Shown one piece after another: positions 12,788-24,136 of a DNA stretch of 64,000 nucleotides; within the stretch, counting starts at the first letter, position 1, and each line of letters begins with the position of its first letter. The translations under genes and the position numbers were made by a program. The notes below the pieces were generated by a model. It was not told the origin of the DNA and did not search any database. It saw only the letters and a list, made by a program, of their open reading frames with translations. The DNA is from Acheta domesticus (taxonomy: Eukaryota; Arthropoda; Insecta; Orthoptera; Gryllidae), in contig JAHLJT010000631.1 of NCBI GenBank assembly GCA_031308135.1, positions 264,664,948 through 264,728,947 on the forward strand, in the 5' to 3' direction.

Positions 12788-13063
12788 TTACGCTATTATA
12801 AATCGAAGAATAGTGCAAAGCAGAGATAACTCCATCGTCTGGGTGTAAACGAAAGATCCGTCAATTGTGACGGTGCAAGAATAGTAAATGTCAGTTTTCT
12901 GGCCCTCAGAGGTGGTGAGTGCGACGAAATGGTGATGGTATACAAAGTTCGCCTGCGCTTTTGATATTGGATGGCTCCTGTTGGGAGTGGGGTCCACTGC
13001 TAAGGACTTACATATTTTTTTGATATGGTGACTTGGTTTGTTTATGGTATTTCTGCCAGTCAT
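12788..13063 (-). other. Conserved reading-frame segment, unit 2
   Basis: This is the paralogue of the frame at 2052-2313 and shares SHPISKA-ANFVY-HHFVALTT. Here the frame continues further (about 91 codons) through a threonine/isoleucine-rich part with two cysteines. It lies about 600 bases downstream of lectin gene 2. Function and family are not recognised, and it may or may not be transcribed. Confidence 0.35.
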
Positions 13064-13653
13064 CTTGACTATGGCATTTTTGGGGTACGATTATGGATTA
13101 TTGTGAACTGAACATTAAAACTTATTCTCTGTGAATCATGCAATTCAAGTGTACTTAATTCGATGAAAACATCAATTATTTAAGAAATAATACCCTCATC
13201 AATGAGCTCTTTTTTTATCCATCTTTAACATTATTAGAATACGCTAAAAAATATGTGTTTTGGGGATAGGGTAGGCTACTAAAATGCGTTGGAAGGGGAA
13301 GGTGTGAGAGAAATAATACATCGATTCATACATTCCAACATTACTCATCTCCATATCCATTAATATTATATATTTTCGCAAAAGTTCCAAATACAATAAA
13401 AATCTTACAAAAATCAACATTTTGGTGATATTAATTTTCTCGTAAACTACTCTTATTTAAGGGGAAATTAATATTTTATTTTTATTTTATTTATTTTCGT
13501 TCAGCTGAAGAACATCACAAGAAACAAACAACATTACAACACAAAGCTCAAAAACAAAACATTATAAGAAAAAAATATCCAGATACATATAGTTTCACAT
13601 TATATACACGAATTTTCCATCGTATTTTTCATGTAGGTATAATAGAGCCGATT

Positions 13654-16600
13654 TTAGAGTGGTACCTTGCAGATATAAGCTAACGGCGTTGAGCATGGGT
13701 AATCATCTATTAATCCACTATCTTTGAAAATCAATATACAGTTTTCTCCTGTTTTCCCATTTGGTGTGCCTGGATTGTACGTTGCGTATCCTGTTTCACT
13801 TAATGTCCGTCCTGAAAACGAAAACGTTTTTTATAGATTTCTAGTATAAATAAATATACATAAATAAGATAGTCCACTGCCGTAAGGTCCCTTCAACAGG
13901 CCGATTTGTGCCAAAGCAGCATATTTTCAGTTGTCAGGGTCGGTCTTCAACCAACTGATCGATTATGAGTGTGGTCAATTAGTCTTTCTAAAGACACCTA
14001 AAATATTTCGAAACGTTGACACATTACTGGGATGCTTGTAGACGGGGGGGGGGGGGGAATGACAAAGACTTATTGCCAAAATAGTAGCCATGTAACACGG
14101 GCCAGACCCAACGTACATTAAAATTTGAGGAACGTTGAATTCTAAGAAAAGCAAGAAAAGGGAGAAAGTCACACCGGAAAAACAAACGATTCCATCCCTT
14201 CTCACATGACTGATACTCAATAAAAATAGTGGTGCTGCAGAATGGTACAGATTTTCTCGTATTAGTTTTCTATTATCTTTGGCCTGGTTATTTATTCCGA
14301 CATGCCACTTACACTTGCCAGCTGACATTTATCGCCGCCAAAAGTACATTTTTTGAAAATTTCTCAATTGTTTGGTTTTCTAATAGTAGAAGTGGAATAT
14401 TACTTTAAGAACATTAAATAATAGTAAAACCTCGTTCTAAATGGCAATTTTTATTGAAAAATGTGGACCTTGATTTAGGAAAATGGCGTTTAAGTGTTAC
14501 TGTAAGTGTAAAATTTGAAGCTCTTTTTCACAGAAACTTTTGAGTTTTCTCATATTTCAATAAAAATCGCGCAAAAGCTATTAATTTTTTAATAAAATGG
14601 TTGGATATCAATCAAATTATATCTTTAAATGATATCCTCTTTGGAAGATATAATTTGGGAGAAAAGATTTCAATCAAAACAAAAATCTCTATCTTCATAA
14701 CTCAGTTGTAGGAAGAAACCGAAAAAACTTGAACGTTCCCGAAATTTCAGATATTTCAACAAAAGTGGCACCTACCTCTGATTCGTAAGCGTTCTTTACA
14801 TACTTCGAGGCAAGGTTTAACAACCTCGTAAACCCGACCCCCTCCCGACGTTGAAGGGCGGCCACCCGATTGGCCGGCTGTTTCAGCCAATCGTATTCGG
14901 CCCCCACCAATATATAAACCCGAACGCTGACCATCCCGGCGCATTCCAGCCCTGAGGAAGACCACGACAAGATGGTCGAAACGTCGGCAACACAGCCTTC
15001 GACGCGGTGTCACCCGGACAGCCAAGATCATCCACATGACTCCGGCCGCGGAACCATAAGACTTTATGTAATATCGAATTCAATTAAAACCCTTCGTAGG
15101 GTTTAGCTGTAAGCGATCTCTACAGACATGCAAATAGACCAGACCTGCACAGCATTTTGCACTTTCACTGACGTCAGGAGCTGCGCGCGGGCAACTCGAG
15201 TGCAAATGAGAAAAGCGATGAAGGGTGGGGATGAGACCCAATCTAGGAGTGGGGACCACCAATCAGAATTCGCAATTCGAAAGATAGCGCGTAAATTTAA
15301 AGAGCAATCGGCAAGAACATGACGGTCATATTCAGTTCAAGTAATATTGTCTTTTGTATTATATTGCAAATGTTTGATGTCGGTATACGACAGGGCTAAA
15401 TATGAAACTACAACGAATTATACATAATAGATTTGGACACAAAGTATTATAATTGCTTGTAGGGCTTATAATGTAATTCCCTTTGATACGATGTGATTGC
15501 TACGATGTGTGTTGTGCTAAACAAAATTATGATACTGATTTTTTTATTTGATGATGACACCAATAAAGTATTTTTTCATTAATTATGTTTAATTGAATTA
15601 AACCGTTCTATTAAAGCAAAAAATATTGTTCTTGAAAAAATCATGATAATTTTCTTCTCTAATTTCTGACAAGAATGTAGAGTCGCTACGACATCGTAAA
15701 CTAATATAAAGCCCTTTGCATTCTATTTAACAATACCCATGATAATCTTATGATTGTCCGTAACATTTCACAGAGGTTTTCTTGTTAATCTCTTTTATTC
15801 AGTTTCATAATGGGGGAAAATGCTCACAAATATGCTGTTAAACATTACCCTTCTTGGAATTGCAACATTACACTATTTTTATGTCAATCTGGATGTGAGA
15901 GATTGTTCTCATGATTTTCTTCATTTTGCTATGATTTGGAGATTATAACATTACTGATGAACAATCAATTATTAAATTGCAATTTTTTGTTAGTTATAAT
16001 TAAATAATATTTTTTCTTATTTGTAAACATATATTTTAAAGCTATTGATTAAGAGTCACAATGAGCATGTTATTTTCTTTAAAAAATTAGAAAATGAAAA
16101 TAAATTTCTTTCCCCACACGTCATATACAGTTTTTACTGTTTTTTGACAAATAAATAAATAAATAAATAAACATACAGTAGTGGATACAAAGGTGGATAT
16201 ACAGTAGTGCACTGAACGTAAACAGTGGATTATGGCCCTTGTAACTTGAAATATTAGACGTAATCCATTTAAACAAGTGGGCATACATTTTTGCAGCATG
16301 GATCATTGTATTAGACGCCCAGGCATTCAATCTACTCGCCGCGTCGTGCTACGTCAGATTTCTCCTCTCCCCGCAAAGCTTCCTACTCCCCACTACTTGC
16401 TCTTTCGGTGCTGCTGCGGGCAGACAATAAGCTCGCAAGCACACAACGCCCGCGGGAGCAGGCGTTGTGAAGGTCTGAAATAGACGTTTCCCGTCAACCA
16501 ATTATTCGGTATCAAAGACCTACAACACATGGATTCTGATTACAGAATGAGATAGAGGAAGTATTTGTTTCGCATACGGACATGAATTATTTACCTTTAC

Positions 16601-19600
16601 CGATTCAAGGACCTTTAATACGAATTTCCCTGGTAAAAAATTCAATTTTTTTGTTGCATTAATACATAACGTTCTCTGTACAACGCATATGTGGTACGCG
16701 TAATATCAAACCTGTCACAGTGACGTATTTTCCCTCTTCCACGAGGTCCGACGCGCCATACCAGGCGAGGTTCTTGGCCCCTGAGCCTGGAACGTCGAAG
16801 TTGAAGTGCGTGGCGAGCAAGAGCGCCTCCTGCTGCGAGTTGGCGAAGGCGAGGGTGGCGCCGTCCCTGGCGCACGCGTCCCGCGCCGCCGTCCACTCGA
16901 GTGCGTGCGTGGCCGCGCGGTAGTAGCCGAAGCCCTCGCGCAGAACGTATCCAGGGGGCGCCCGCACCAATGCCGTGGTACCTGCCAAGGCCAAGCAGCA
17001 ACTGGTGGCGCTCTGCACCCGCCCGCGCGCAGCGCTAGGAGGGGGGAGGGCAGGCAGGCAGGCTCACCCGTGAGGCCGAACGTGAGCACTTTGCTGCGGG
17101 CGGAGGCGCCGCAGGAGGAGGGGCGCAGGTCCACGTGCAGCTGCCACGCCGCCTCCGCTGCCTGCTCCAGTTTCCCCTGACAAACAGGACACGCAGAGTG
17201 GGGGGAAGGAAATCTTGAACCCACTTCAGAAAGATGAGATTAAGCAATTAGCTGTTTTAATGTTAATTTAGTAATTACTTTCTCAATTATACCGCTATTT
17301 AAATGTTTCTTATAATTTTTATTTTAAATATAAATTATAGAAAGTTGAATTGTTCATATTAAGTCATTATAAGATTTATTCCGTTTCGAATTTTATTTTG
17401 CGGAGGAAAAAAATTGAAAGTACAAAGTTTCGCGTACCAATTCGCAATCCAAATATCAGAAACAATGAAGAATACAACAAAATACATTTTTAAAGCTAAG
17501 AGGTGAGAAAAAAATCACAAGAAATAGAAGTGAAGGCAGTTTCAAGACTAGAATTGAACAATTTTGTTTGAAAAAATGTTTTAAAATATGACCTCGGCCA
17601 CAAAGAATATTAAATTATTAAAAGTTATCATATTTACACATTAGTCTAGCCCCGACAGTCGAACAGGTTGGTTCGCAGCGTTCCGTTGCCAGTCGAATGT
17701 ACTCGCGCCGGTATCGACCAGTTCAGTGCCAGTATTGGCCAATTTAGCGCCGATATCGCTCAGTTCAGTGCCGGCTCAGTGCTCGTGTTTCAAGCGTTCT
17801 TCCGACATGTGTTCTGGTTTTATGTTAAAAGTGTTAAATAGTTGATCGCTTGCCTCGGAATTTATTGTTTCCAAAACATTACCCACTATGAATTTTTTCA
17901 AATAGCGATCTATAAAAGAGGCAAGTTATAGAAATGCCTACTAAACATTAAACATCACAATCTCCCACGCCGTTAATAATTTTGTTCCTGAAGACATGTG
18001 CTCAACGGAAGATGAGGACCCGCAAATATTTCATTCACAGATGCACCAGGAGCAGTTTCAAAAACAACAATTCTAACTATTCCAGGAGTGGCAAAGTACG
18101 ATAATCTCAGATAGTGTCACTAAGGTGTTCTTTCGCAGTTTCCATTCTAGCAGGGGTTCTAAAGTGGCCTCCTGGAACGTAACCTACAACAACAATCAGC
18201 GACAGCAATGACATCAGCCACGGCGGAACCTTTTCAATCCCGACCAACGCAGTTGTTCTTAGGATCCACCCAGCCACCTCCATCAAAAAATGTGAGTAAA
18301 GATGTGAATGCTGATGAAATGGAATACATTCCAAGAAAAGAAAGCGTAATGGTTATTCGTCAATAGAAGCCAATTTGTGCCTGTGTTCCGGCACTACTGT
18401 GTGTAATGCATTTTCGTCATTAGAAGATTTATATGAAATGAAACATTAAAAGATAAGGCAAATATCAGTTATCACCAATATTTCTGCGAAATATTAAGAA
18501 TATACCGAAATTAATGGAAGTTGTGAACAACACTGGCATAAAAAGGAATTTACATATAAAATGTATAGTTACTATTGTAAATGTAATACCATAGACAATT
18601 ACCATACCATAGATAATTGAAGCATACAGGAACACAATTAAAGCACTGGACGAAAAAGAAGTGGAAACCACACATTTAAATCAAAAGACAACCGAGAAAC
18701 CGATCATCCCGTGTAGTACATTCGTCTCTCTCAACACCCATCAGTGAACGAAGAATCAATCATAAACTTAAATCTAGAAGGCCATCTTGCCCATAACATA
18801 CGTAAGTACATTGGGAAACCAAAGGTCTCTCTTTTTGTCTTTTATAGATTTAGGACCACGAGAAAACAACAAAGACAGAAAATTAAGAAACTTTCGAATG
18901 AATGCAATCATTAAATTTGAAAAAAAAACATGAAACGAAAACCAGTTCACTGCCATCGGTGCCAAGAATACGGTCATACGAGAACCTAAAAAAGGCAACG
19001 CGTAAACGAGTAAAATGCGAGGACGATCATTTAACAAATAACTGTCGAAAAGATAAATCGCAGCCGGCTACCTGTGCACTGTGCTCACGAAACTATTAAG
19101 CTACAATACAAACTATTCTGTTACAATAACTGTCCAGTTCACCAGAAATATATAAATAAACGAAAGAAAAATAAAAAATGAATATCGATTGAAAACCACC
19201 AAAAAGTCCTGATGCCACAGAATAATTTCCTCTCCTTCCTTCTCCCTCTGCTCACACACTACATTTTTTCAATTCATAAAATTCCCCAAACTTGAACTCC
19301 ACCCATTCCATAAAAATACTATTTATTGCCAACATACACGTATATCCAGTTATCTGTCTCAAGAGCACCACATAATCTATTTTTAAACCCATCCCAAAAA
19401 GGCCTGTGACAAGTAATTGAAGAATTATTTCCAAAGATTTGAATAGATCCTAAAACAGCAATCAGAACAAATAGGAACACAGATAAATCTGTTAACGATA
19501 TTAATATCCAAAATACTAATAGATCTGAAAAATTATATTATAGTCTTGAATGCATTGATTCAATGCCACTGAGAAGTAATATCTATATTGGATGTTCTTA

Positions 19601-22600
19601 GAAGATCCGAAACCAAACTATAAGAAATCTTTACAACACCCCGTGCTTCGTGCAAACAAGACTTTCTACAGAGAACTTGCCGTAATTTCATTGGACGACC
19701 GCATCACCAAGAGAAACCTAGTTTATGGAAAGATATTGTACGAGCACAAGTATGCCTCTCAATGAACCTACTATATAAGGCAACACGTATACAGTCTGAA
19801 GCGAAAATATTTTAAACTGATGAAACCTCTGAAGAGTCATTGTAGTGATTTTTTTACGTAATTTTTTCTTGTTATACCAGGCATATCAAGGTCGCAGGCA
19901 AGGTAAGAAGCATATTACAGCTTGCGGACACTACGTACGGAGAAACTAGAAGAAGATTTAAAAGCAAGAAATGCACAATTTTCTCCGAGGTGACGGTACA
20001 TCACTGGATTCCTGGCCTATGACAGTCATTATGAGCAGACTCCACAGTTATTGTCACATATTTAGCCATATTAATAGCTATTTTCATTTGAATGCAAAGT
20101 ACTGATACATTAAAGCGAAATAATACATCACTCAAATTTCAAGTCCTCAATTGCGAAATAAAATTAAACATTTTGAATCGAAAGTATTGTGATATTGTAA
20201 TCGTGTTTAATTAAGAGCGACATAATGGCAATAACTTTGTACATTTAAGTTACACCATTTAACAGTCAAAAGTCACTTTGTTAAAAGCGTCGTCCGTCCG
20301 TAAGGGGGAATTGTCGACTTATAGAGACTTGTTAATTTATTTTACATTATTGATAATTGCAATAAATTACAGTTTTATTTAGTAACACATCACAAAAAGA
20401 AAACAAGAAATGAATTTGCCATTCAAACATAACCCTGTAACTTGGTAAAAATATTAATACAAGGCATAACTAAAAAAGAAAGTACACGAATACACGCGTA
20501 ATTAAAATCTCCGTTGCTTGAAAGAACAAATCTGGCAAACATTTTTTCGTATGAAGCCACCATTCCGCGCTTCGTGGCACTTGAGCTTGTGCATGAACGC
20601 CCCTTTCGGCGGCGGCGGCGGCCGATGGTTGTAGCGGTTAGCGTAACGGACTGCTATACCCAAGTTCGCGGGTTCAAACCCGATCGAAGCCGTGGATTTT
20701 TAGGGGCGAAAAAATCCTTCACACGCCTTCGTCGGAGGGGAAGTAAAGCCGGCTGTCCTATGTCAATGCATGTAAAAGATCCTCAAGCCTAAATGACGCC
20801 TTTGAGCTAAATTCAAATCGCTTGTTTCGTCGCCTCAGTAATACCTTCTTTCCGTTAGTGGTGAAAGGAGCGTAGCGAAATTTATGTGGTCACACGGAAG
20901 AGCAGGCCTCATGGCCTGAGTCTCGCCACGTAAAATAAGGCTTCAATTCAATTTTCAATTCAATTCAATTTCTGGATTTGCAGGAGAAATAGGGCGGAGT
21001 CAGGGGAAGTTGCCTGTGCTCGTACGAGCGCCGGGTTCCCAGGGCGGTCAAGTAGCTCGTGCGGGCGCGGTTTGACGTGCCTAATGTAAAGGGATCGAAG
21101 AAGCTACCTTTTGCTGGATTCGGAGGGGAAGTGAGAGCGGATGTCAGGGGAAGTTGCCTGTGATCGTAGGAGCGCCGGGCCCCCAGCGCGGGCAAGTAGC
21201 TCGTGCGGGTGCGGTTCGACGTCCCTGCTGTGTGTTATAATGAATACTATTTACTGAATGTTCTGATATGAACAGATTGTAAATATGTAGAAGAAAAAAA
21301 TGTTTACACACTAATTGTCAAACACGTGCAAAGCGAAAAATCCTTCAAGAAATGATGTCACCTAGTATGCTCATAATTCGAATATTACGAGAACTAAAAT
21401 GGAAGTACACTGATGACAGGAGAGGCCACGTTGTAAAGGGGTGAGGAAGGGATAACAGCAGCAAAGAGGAATTGTGAAGTAAAACAGGAGAACTCAGAAA
21501 CAAATTTAAATACCAGAAATCAGAAGTGAAAAATCAAGAATTTCATCAATTCTTACTTTTGGTAGTAAATTATTCATTCATCCTGAGACAGTTGTATATA
21601 AGAATGTCTTAAATTTACCAAGGATCATATCGGAGAGCACCTGGAAGTCTTGTTCCTACATTGTGACAAAGGTAGAGGTGTAATTCAACTACATATTTTA
21701 AGGGCACAAACTTTTCCCTTGACACAAATAAATAATTACCACTTACTCGTAGTAGACTACCTTAATTCCTCAAAGAGCCTTAAGAAATTATTAACGTAAG
21801 AAGAACTACATTAAATTGAACTGAAAACCTGTAATAAAATTTACCGTATTTTGGTAGAGTCTCGAAGGATTATGGATTCTTTAAGATCCACAAACTTCAT
21901 TATCCGATTAGACCGGTTATTTCATCAATTGCGACTGTTCATTATCAACTCCAAATGTTAAGTAAATCTAGGGAAGAATCGAAAGTAGTTGTAGAAGATT
22001 TTGTGATAGAATTTTGGGAAGTAATGGATAATGGCTTTTATATTAGGATTAGAGAATAACGCTAAAGAATAGCTTGCAGGAATATTTTACGTGCATTTTG
22101 TGCATATTAGCAAAAAAGCGTACAAAATGTAGCTGTACTCAATTCTAACTATTCGTATCATTTTTTACGGCGATTACAATTTTGAAATTGCAATATTATC
22201 AGTTTATATCCCGTATGGAGGTAACATGCAAGGCCATTGGGTGTTCGGAATTATTGAAGTATAACATGATCAGCTACTACAAGTCATTGATAAGTCCAAT
22301 GCCAGATACCCTAAGAAATTATTTGAACAAAGAGATCCATGACTTTTAGAAATTTTCAACACACGAAAATGCTTTCATATTTACATACGTCCAATTCATC
22401 TAGTATTGTGTATTTGGACTAAGGCCCTTAGTATTGTCACTAACACTTATGTCACACACGCAAATATGGTTATAAATTGATTCAAAAATTGTATATTTGT
22501 TATCTAGAATGTTGCACATTTTTAATCCGGATCCATTTTACTGTGTAACTCTCAGAGATATTTTACGTATTATATTAATGTAAATATGAACGAACAATTA

Positions 22601-23710
22601 TAAAAATGATACAATTTTACACAAATGTTATACACACTTCATGCTATCATATGTAATAATATTGATTTGTACGCAGATTGCATTAAGAGAAAATCATTCC
22701 TTACGTGTATTTGCATTGTAACTCGCGAGCTGTAGACAGTGCGCTGAAGGCTGTTTTAGAAAGAACTTGTTGTGTAAAATGTAAATTCATTTCATTAACG
22801 TTTCTTTATCGCGTTATACTCTGACACGTAATTACTCATGCAGCACAGTGAGTGTGCCAAATAAGGAAAGATTGTTTTCTCGCAATTTATTCAATTGCAA
22901 TAAATTAGTGATATTAAGATAGATTGTTAGTGTTTCCTAGCACGTCAACTGTTGCCATTAGCCCGTAAATGTAGTGCATGTTTTACCGTGGAGGTGGCGT
23001 TGATCTTCCTCCGCAGGATGGCGAGATAGCGGGATGTTCCCCAACCGAGTATCTCCCAGCAGTGGAGCACCGTCCCAGCCGGGACAAGATCTAAGCTCCC
23101 AAACGTTCTCTGCATTTGTGAGAGTGTAGTGCATATTAGTGCAAGTGTGTGTAAGTAATGAGTGAGGATAGGACAAGGAAGAGGTAGAAAAGATCGCACG
23201 CGGTCCGTGGCCCGTTTCGTAGGTTACTATTCCGGCATTCGCCTGGTGTTGATCACAGAAACCACGGTTACCACGAATTGATCACAGTAGCCGGCCGCTA
23301 GAATTCTGTTTCAGACAGCGACTGAATTCAACTTAACTGACAAACTTGTGTCAAATCTTCTGCCACGGTCGGGACTCGAACCTAGGACCTCCCGATAAGA
23401 GGCACTGTAGTGACATCTATTGATGCACTGAGCCATCTCTCCCGGTATATTTATTTAGAAAAACGATAACCCATTCTTTTACCTGGACTGTATTGTGATA
23501 ACGATTATGTAATACTAAATTGAAAGTCTTAATTGAATAGTTGAGGAGGTACATTGTTGTTACATGAAATCCACTTACAGTCAATGTACTATGTCCAGTG
23601 CTGTTGATTTGATGACTCAGGGTCAGAGTGAGAGGCTTGCCAGTAACGCAAGTTTCTTGTGCCACTCCAGATCCTACGATCGTTGCCAACAGCCAAGCTC
23701 CTAGAAACAT
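13654..23710 (-). CDS. C-type lectin gene 2, hemolymph LPS-binding type
   Basis: Four minus-strand exons: 23710-23579 (44 codons), 17176-17068 (109 bp), 16981-16712 (270 bp) and 13811-13654 (158 bp). Intron phases are 0, 1 and 1, all GT-AG, giving 222 aa. Residues 1-18 form a signal peptide (MFLGAWLLATIVGSGVAQ), so the product is secreted, probably into hemolymph. An NST sequon at residue 36 is followed by GH, as is typical of this insect lectin group. The lectin domain runs from about residue 88 to 222, with conserved cysteines at 117, 195, 210 and 218, WYGASD at 154-159 and a YICKVPL end. Extra cysteines at 21 and 66 may form a separate disulfide. The EPN/QPD position reads TPN (186-188) and WND reads LIDD, so calcium-dependent sugar binding may be altered. 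Family members bind bacterial LPS or glycans in immunity; the ligand here is unknown. Intron 1 (6.4 kb) is full of transposons. Confidence 0.88.
14042..14057 (+). repeat. G homopolymer run
   Basis: An uninterrupted run of about 15 G residues lies in intron 3 of lectin gene 2. Its length is likely to vary and to be error-prone in sequencing. Confidence 0.8.
14220..14790 (+). repeat. Family A dispersed repeat in lectin 2 intron 3
   Basis: It aligns with 63620-64000 and 54480-54790 over GGTGCTGCAGAATGG, the 'TTCTAATAGTAGA' region and 'AAAATGGCGTTTAAG'. Its end shares 'TTTCAGATATTTCAA' with 5115-5135. No coding capacity is seen. Confidence 0.6.
14820..15085 (+). mobile_element. Penelope-like promoter/ribozyme-like segment
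   Basis: A CCAAT-bearing GC-rich stretch leads to a TATATAAA box (about 14911). It is followed by CTGAGGA (14952-14958), a GACCA/TGGTC hairpin (14960-14977), GAAA (14978-14981) and a CGTCG/CGACG pair. The order CUGANGA, stem II, GAAA, stem III resembles a hammerhead ribozyme core, which is known from Penelope-like element terminal repeats. One extra base precedes stem II, and the expected cleavage triplet is not visible. A decayed relative occurs at 40341-40440. The family assignment is inferred. Confidence 0.45.
15086..16660. other. Rest of lectin 2 intron 3
   Basis: AT-rich intronic sequence with an (AAAT)n run at about 16151-16175 and a short GC-rich islet near 16320-16480. No gene recognised. 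Confidence 0.5.
17640..20030 (+). mobile_element. Degraded Jockey-type LINE
   Basis: A fragmented plus-strand gag-like frame lies near 18930-19100 with CHRCQEYGHT and then NNCRKDKSQPATCALC, the zinc-knuckle series typical of Jockey-type ORF1 proteins. It is broken by stops and frameshifts. An upstream frame from about 17996 (MCSTEDEDPQ) may be the ORF1 start. Near 19600-19760 a stretch resembles the C-terminal end of Jockey ORF2, without a catalytic core. The element is internally deleted and dead, and it sits in intron 1 of lectin gene 2. Confidence 0.6.
20565..20972 (+). mobile_element. tRNA-like SINE, family 2, full-length copy
   Basis: The head has a polymerase III A-box-like TAGCGGTTAGCGTAACGG (about 20632) and a B-box GGGTTCAAACCC (about 20669). 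The body continues with 'GGAGGGGAAGTAAAGCCGG' and 'AAGATCCTCAAGCCTAAATG', and the tail is a CAATT microsatellite (20943-20972). Partial copies lie at 39333-39392 plus 41207-41330 (minus) and 44695-44870 (plus). It lies in lectin 2 intron 1. Confidence 0.75.
20999..21238. repeat. Tandem duplication of a GC-rich ~144 bp unit
   Basis: Two direct copies (about 20999-21094 and 21143-21238) share 'GTCAGGGGAAGTTGCCTGTG', 'AGCGCCGGG' and 'AAGTAGCTCGTGCGGG'. The spacer between them has no gene. The function is unknown; it may be part of a larger repeat. Confidence 0.65.
21860..21985 (+). pseudogene. Penelope-like reverse transcriptase fragment
   Basis: One plus-strand frame reads KDYGFFKIHK then HYPIRPVISSI, which matches the 'YGLPKIHK...PLRPIVSSI' motif of Penelope-like reverse transcriptases. 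The remainder of the enzyme is not legible, so this is a remnant. The surrounding sequence (about 22010-22190) is also repeated near 31990-32110. Confidence 0.5.
22917..23449 (-). mobile_element. tRNA-like SINE, family 1, in lectin 2 intron 1
   Basis: Read on the minus strand, it has the A-box-like GATGGCTCAGTGCATCAA and B-box GGTTCGAGTCCC, then a long body (GCGGCCGG, 'GGCGAATGCCGGA', 'CTTCCTTGTCCTATCC') ending near 'CTAACAATCTATC'. It matches copies at 36034-36575, 61793-62451, 34205-34400 and 48660-49415. At over 530 bp it is long for a SINE. Confidence 0.75.
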
Positions 23711-23791
23711 TTTATCAATTAGAGATGGCCGCGAAGAAATGAGCTGAAAGACACTGCAATAAACTTCGTATAAATCTTGAGATAATCACTT

Positions 23792-23813
23792 CTTTTATAC
23801 AAATCTACACGTG
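23792..23813 (-). promoter_or_regulatory. TATA box and E-box of lectin gene 2
   Basis: Minus-strand GTATAAAAG (23800-23792) lies about 88 bases upstream of the ATG, with a CACGTG E-box (23813-23808) directly upstream. This reproduces the lectin gene 1 arrangement. No NF-kB-type site is obvious close by. Confidence 0.65.
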
Positions 23814-24136
23814 TCAAAAGCACGGGACCATTCTTATTCTCATGACCTTTTCTGATGATTTAATTTTTCAGGAGCAAAGTTCATAAGTGTTGTGTGATTA
23901 TAGATAATGTTTAAAGACTTTTGTTGCATGTTTTCTAGTCTCTAAAAAGATATATCTCCAACTCATTAAAAATTACAGAAGAAAAGGACTGAAGCATTGG
24001 AGGCATTACTTCTCGCAATCATGACCGCAAGTTAATAGTCTATTTCGATTATAGCATAACTTGACGGTGAATTGTTGAGCCTTCGACCTCGTCATACGTT
24101 TATATGATTCATTAAATACTCACAAACATGGAACTA

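Noticed and set aside
20632..20690. A tRNA gene
   Set aside because: A- and B-box-like motifs are present, but no cloverleaf is evident and the SINE body and CAATT tail follow directly.
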